This document shows, piece by piece, positions 62,659 through 64,000 of a stretch of DNA of 64,000 nucleotides. The notes under the pieces were generated by a model. That model worked only from the letters and a program-made list of their open reading frames with translations. It did no database searches and was not told the DNA's origin. This stretch comes from Spirosoma lacussanchae. GTDB lineage: Bacteria; Bacteroidota; Bacteroidia; Cytophagales; Spirosomataceae. The translations under genes were made by a program, and so were the position numbers. The DNA lies in the NCBI RefSeq assembly GCF_005870035.1, contig NZ_SWJG01000001.1, forward strand, positions 2,219,639-2,283,638. The letters are read 5' to 3'. Position 1 is the stretch's first letter. Each line of letters begins with the position of its first letter.

Positions 62659-63868
62659 GTGGAGCTGGCTGCTCACGACCGTGGTCCTGACCGGACTGTG
62701 GGTGCTGAACGGGCTGGGGCCAATCGCAGCCTGCGGTCAGACGCTGACGCCTGCCGCCCGGATTAGTCTGATTACAGTGTCGCCCGGTTCGGAGTTGTAC
62801 TCCAGCTTCGGCCATACCGCTATCCGGGTCTATGATCCGGGGGTGGGGCAGGAGCGTATCTTCGGCTGGGGAACGTTCGATTTCCGAACCGACAACTTTT
62901 ACGTCAAGTTTTTGCGGGGCACGCTGCCGTATACGATCTCGGTGACCGACATCTATGCTATGATGTACGAGTACCAGATCGAACACCGCACCCTGCGCGA
63001 ACAGGTATTGAACCTGTCTGCCGCACAGCGTCAGCAGCTGTTCAATCTGCTGATGGAAAACTATCAGCCTGAAAATCGCACCTATCAGTATAAATTCTAT
63101 TACGACAACTGCGCCACCCGCCCCCGCGACAAAATCGCTCAGGTCTGTGGCGATAGTCTGACGGTGCCCACCCGCACCCGATCGACCGGTAAATCGTACC
63201 GCGACTGGATGAATGAGTACCTGGGCGAGAAACCCTGGGCGCAGCTGGGGATGAACCTGGCCCTGGGAACCCCCGCCGACGTAATCACCACGGGCTGGCA
63301 GGCCATGTATCTGCCCGACCAGGTGCATGATCAGTTGGCCCGGTCCACCGTCCGCCAGGCCAATGGTCAGGTTGTTCCGTTGGTGGCATCGGATACCACC
63401 TTATACCAGGCGCCGAATACGGTGAAAAAGGAAGTCTCGTTCATCTTCGACCCGAATGTTGTCGTTGCCTTCCTGACCATTGGCCTGACGTTCTTTACCA
63501 TTCGGCGCTACCAGCGAGGGCGGGTCGATCGCTGGCTCGACAGGTTGTTATTCGGCACGGCCGGGGTGCTGGGCTGGTTTCTGTTTTTGCTCTGGGTCGG
63601 TACTGATCACGGCGTCACGGCCTGGAATCCGACCTTGCTGTGGCTGATGCCGCTTCACATGCCACTCATCTACTGGGCCACCGGGCCGGGTACCACTGCT
63701 CGCCGGCGATCCGTTTATTTCGGTCTGACCGCTGTTCTGATCCTGGTCGGTATGGTGGTGTCGAAGGTGCCGGGGGGCGTTGATATCCTTTTTCCGATGG
63801 CCCTGCTGATTCGCTGCCTGGTCAACCTGCAGTTAAGCCGCCGAAAAGCGTTGATGCCGGTCGTTTAA
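62642..63868 (+). CDS. DUF4105 (Lnb-type) membrane protein
   Basis: A 408-residue protein. After an N-terminal signal or anchor (10-33, ending AACGQT), a periplasmic domain runs to about 255, and four or five C-terminal helices follow. The domain has the DUF4105 features: ITVSPGSELYSSFGHTAIRV with H58 and YDNCATRPRDK with C157, a His-Cys pair suited to a thiol enzyme. Members of this family include the lipoprotein N-acyltransferase Lnb described in Bacteroides, so triacylation of lipoproteins is a reasonable inference, not proven here. The ATG at 62642 lies inside the end of rsmI and indicates coupling. Confidence 0.82.
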   Translation: MKKTNKWSWLLTTVVLTGLWVLNGLGPIAACGQTLTPAARISLITVSPGSELYSSFGHTAIRVYDPGVGQERIFGWGTFDFRTDNFYVKFLRGTLPYTISVTDIYAMMYEYQIEHRTLREQVLNLSAAQRQQLFNLLMENYQPENRTYQYKFYYDNCATRPRDKIAQVCGDSLTVPTRTRSTGKSYRDWMNEYLGEKPWAQLGMNLALGTPADVITTGWQAMYLPDQVHDQLARSTVRQANGQVVPLVASDTTLYQAPNTVKKEVSFIFDPNVVVAFLTIGLTFFTIRRYQRGRVDRWLDRLLFGTAGVLGWFLFLLWVGTDHGVTAWNPTLLWLMPLHMPLIYWATGPGTTARRRSVYFGLTAVLILVGMVVSKVPGGVDILFPMALLIRCLVNLQLSRRKALMPVV

Positions 63869-63966
63869 TGTCATATCCTGAAAAGTAGTCAGGTGGCTCA
63901 GTAGGCAGAGCTGCCCGATTACTTATGCCCCTGAATCCTTCTCCCACATATAGCCATCGTGCGCTT

Positions 63967-64000
63967 ATGAAACGTTGTTTACTGCTCCTTGTACTAATCT
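63967..64000 (+). CDS. Start of a secreted protein (cut by window edge)
   Basis: An ATG at 63967 opens a frame encoding MKRCLLLLVLI, the start of a signal peptide, and runs to the window end. An in-frame ATG at 63925 is also possible, but it would place 14 polar residues before the signal. Nothing more can be said. Confidence 0.45.
   Translation, partial: MKRCLLLLVLI

Overview
The window looks like chromosomal DNA of a member of the Bacteroidota, most likely order Cytophagales and close to Spirosoma. The reasons are a MurF-alanine racemase fusion, a type IX secretion (T9SS) sorting domain, many Bacteroidota-type lipoproteins, a BTRD1-repeat protein, a DUF4105 protein, TAnnTTTG-type -7 promoter boxes and moderately high GC. 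Genus-level placement is inference. I see no phage, insertion sequence, CRISPR array, rRNA or replication origin.

Layout. 1-7.5 kb: the end of a membrane protein, a large FtsX/MacB-type permease, a decayed gene remnant, tRNA-Ser(UGA), purL, an inositol-monophosphatase-family gene and a secreted BTRD1-repeat protein. 7.8-11.8 kb: a small membrane protein, a frameshifted secreted protein, a GH43 glycosidase and a YfiT/DinB protein, with long gene-poor gaps holding decayed sequence. 11.9-25.3 kb: housekeeping and envelope genes, namely a 50-residue Cys-rich membrane peptide, a DUF4403 lipoprotein, a DNA glycosylase, an M15-like peptidase, a lipoprotein, corA, murF-alr, a coiled-coil secreted protein, a THUMP-like methyltransferase, a SulP transporter and catalase. 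25.4-39.5 kb: tRNA-Val(GAC), an UMF1-type MFS transporter and an exopolysaccharide locus. That locus has the phosphatase CpsB/YwqE, a WecG/TagA transferase and two glycosyltransferases, then a seven-gene minus-strand operon: Wza, Wzc-type kinase, initiating sugar-phosphate transferase, Wzx flippase, acyltransferase, Wzy-like polymerase and a GT2. 39.5-46 kb: lipoproteins, a T9SS cargo protein of unknown function, a DUF255 thioredoxin-like protein, and two paralogous YD-repeat lipoproteins separated by a perfect 36-bp inverted repeat. 46-51.8 kb: yjbQ and ruvC diverge from a run of UPF0104 flippase-like protein, GT2, polysaccharide deacetylase, GT2 and TatD. 51.8-59.8 kb: a compact seven-gene operon with a NodU/TobZ-type carbamoyltransferase, two GT9 heptosyltransferase-like enzymes, a GmhB-like phosphatase and three more glycosyltransferases. 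60-64 kb: asparaginase, two tRNA-Ser genes, a pterin dehydratase, rsmI, a DUF4105 (Lnb-type) protein and the start of another secreted protein.

Functionally the window is dominated by envelope glycan biology. There are three separate glycan gene sets (a Wzx/Wzy exopolysaccharide, a GT2/deacetylase set, and a putative carbamoylated, possibly heptose-containing glycan), embedded in ordinary purine, peptidoglycan, recombination and translation genes. The carbamoyltransferase operon is my best candidate for an undescribed system. All functions are read from protein family features only; no database search was run.
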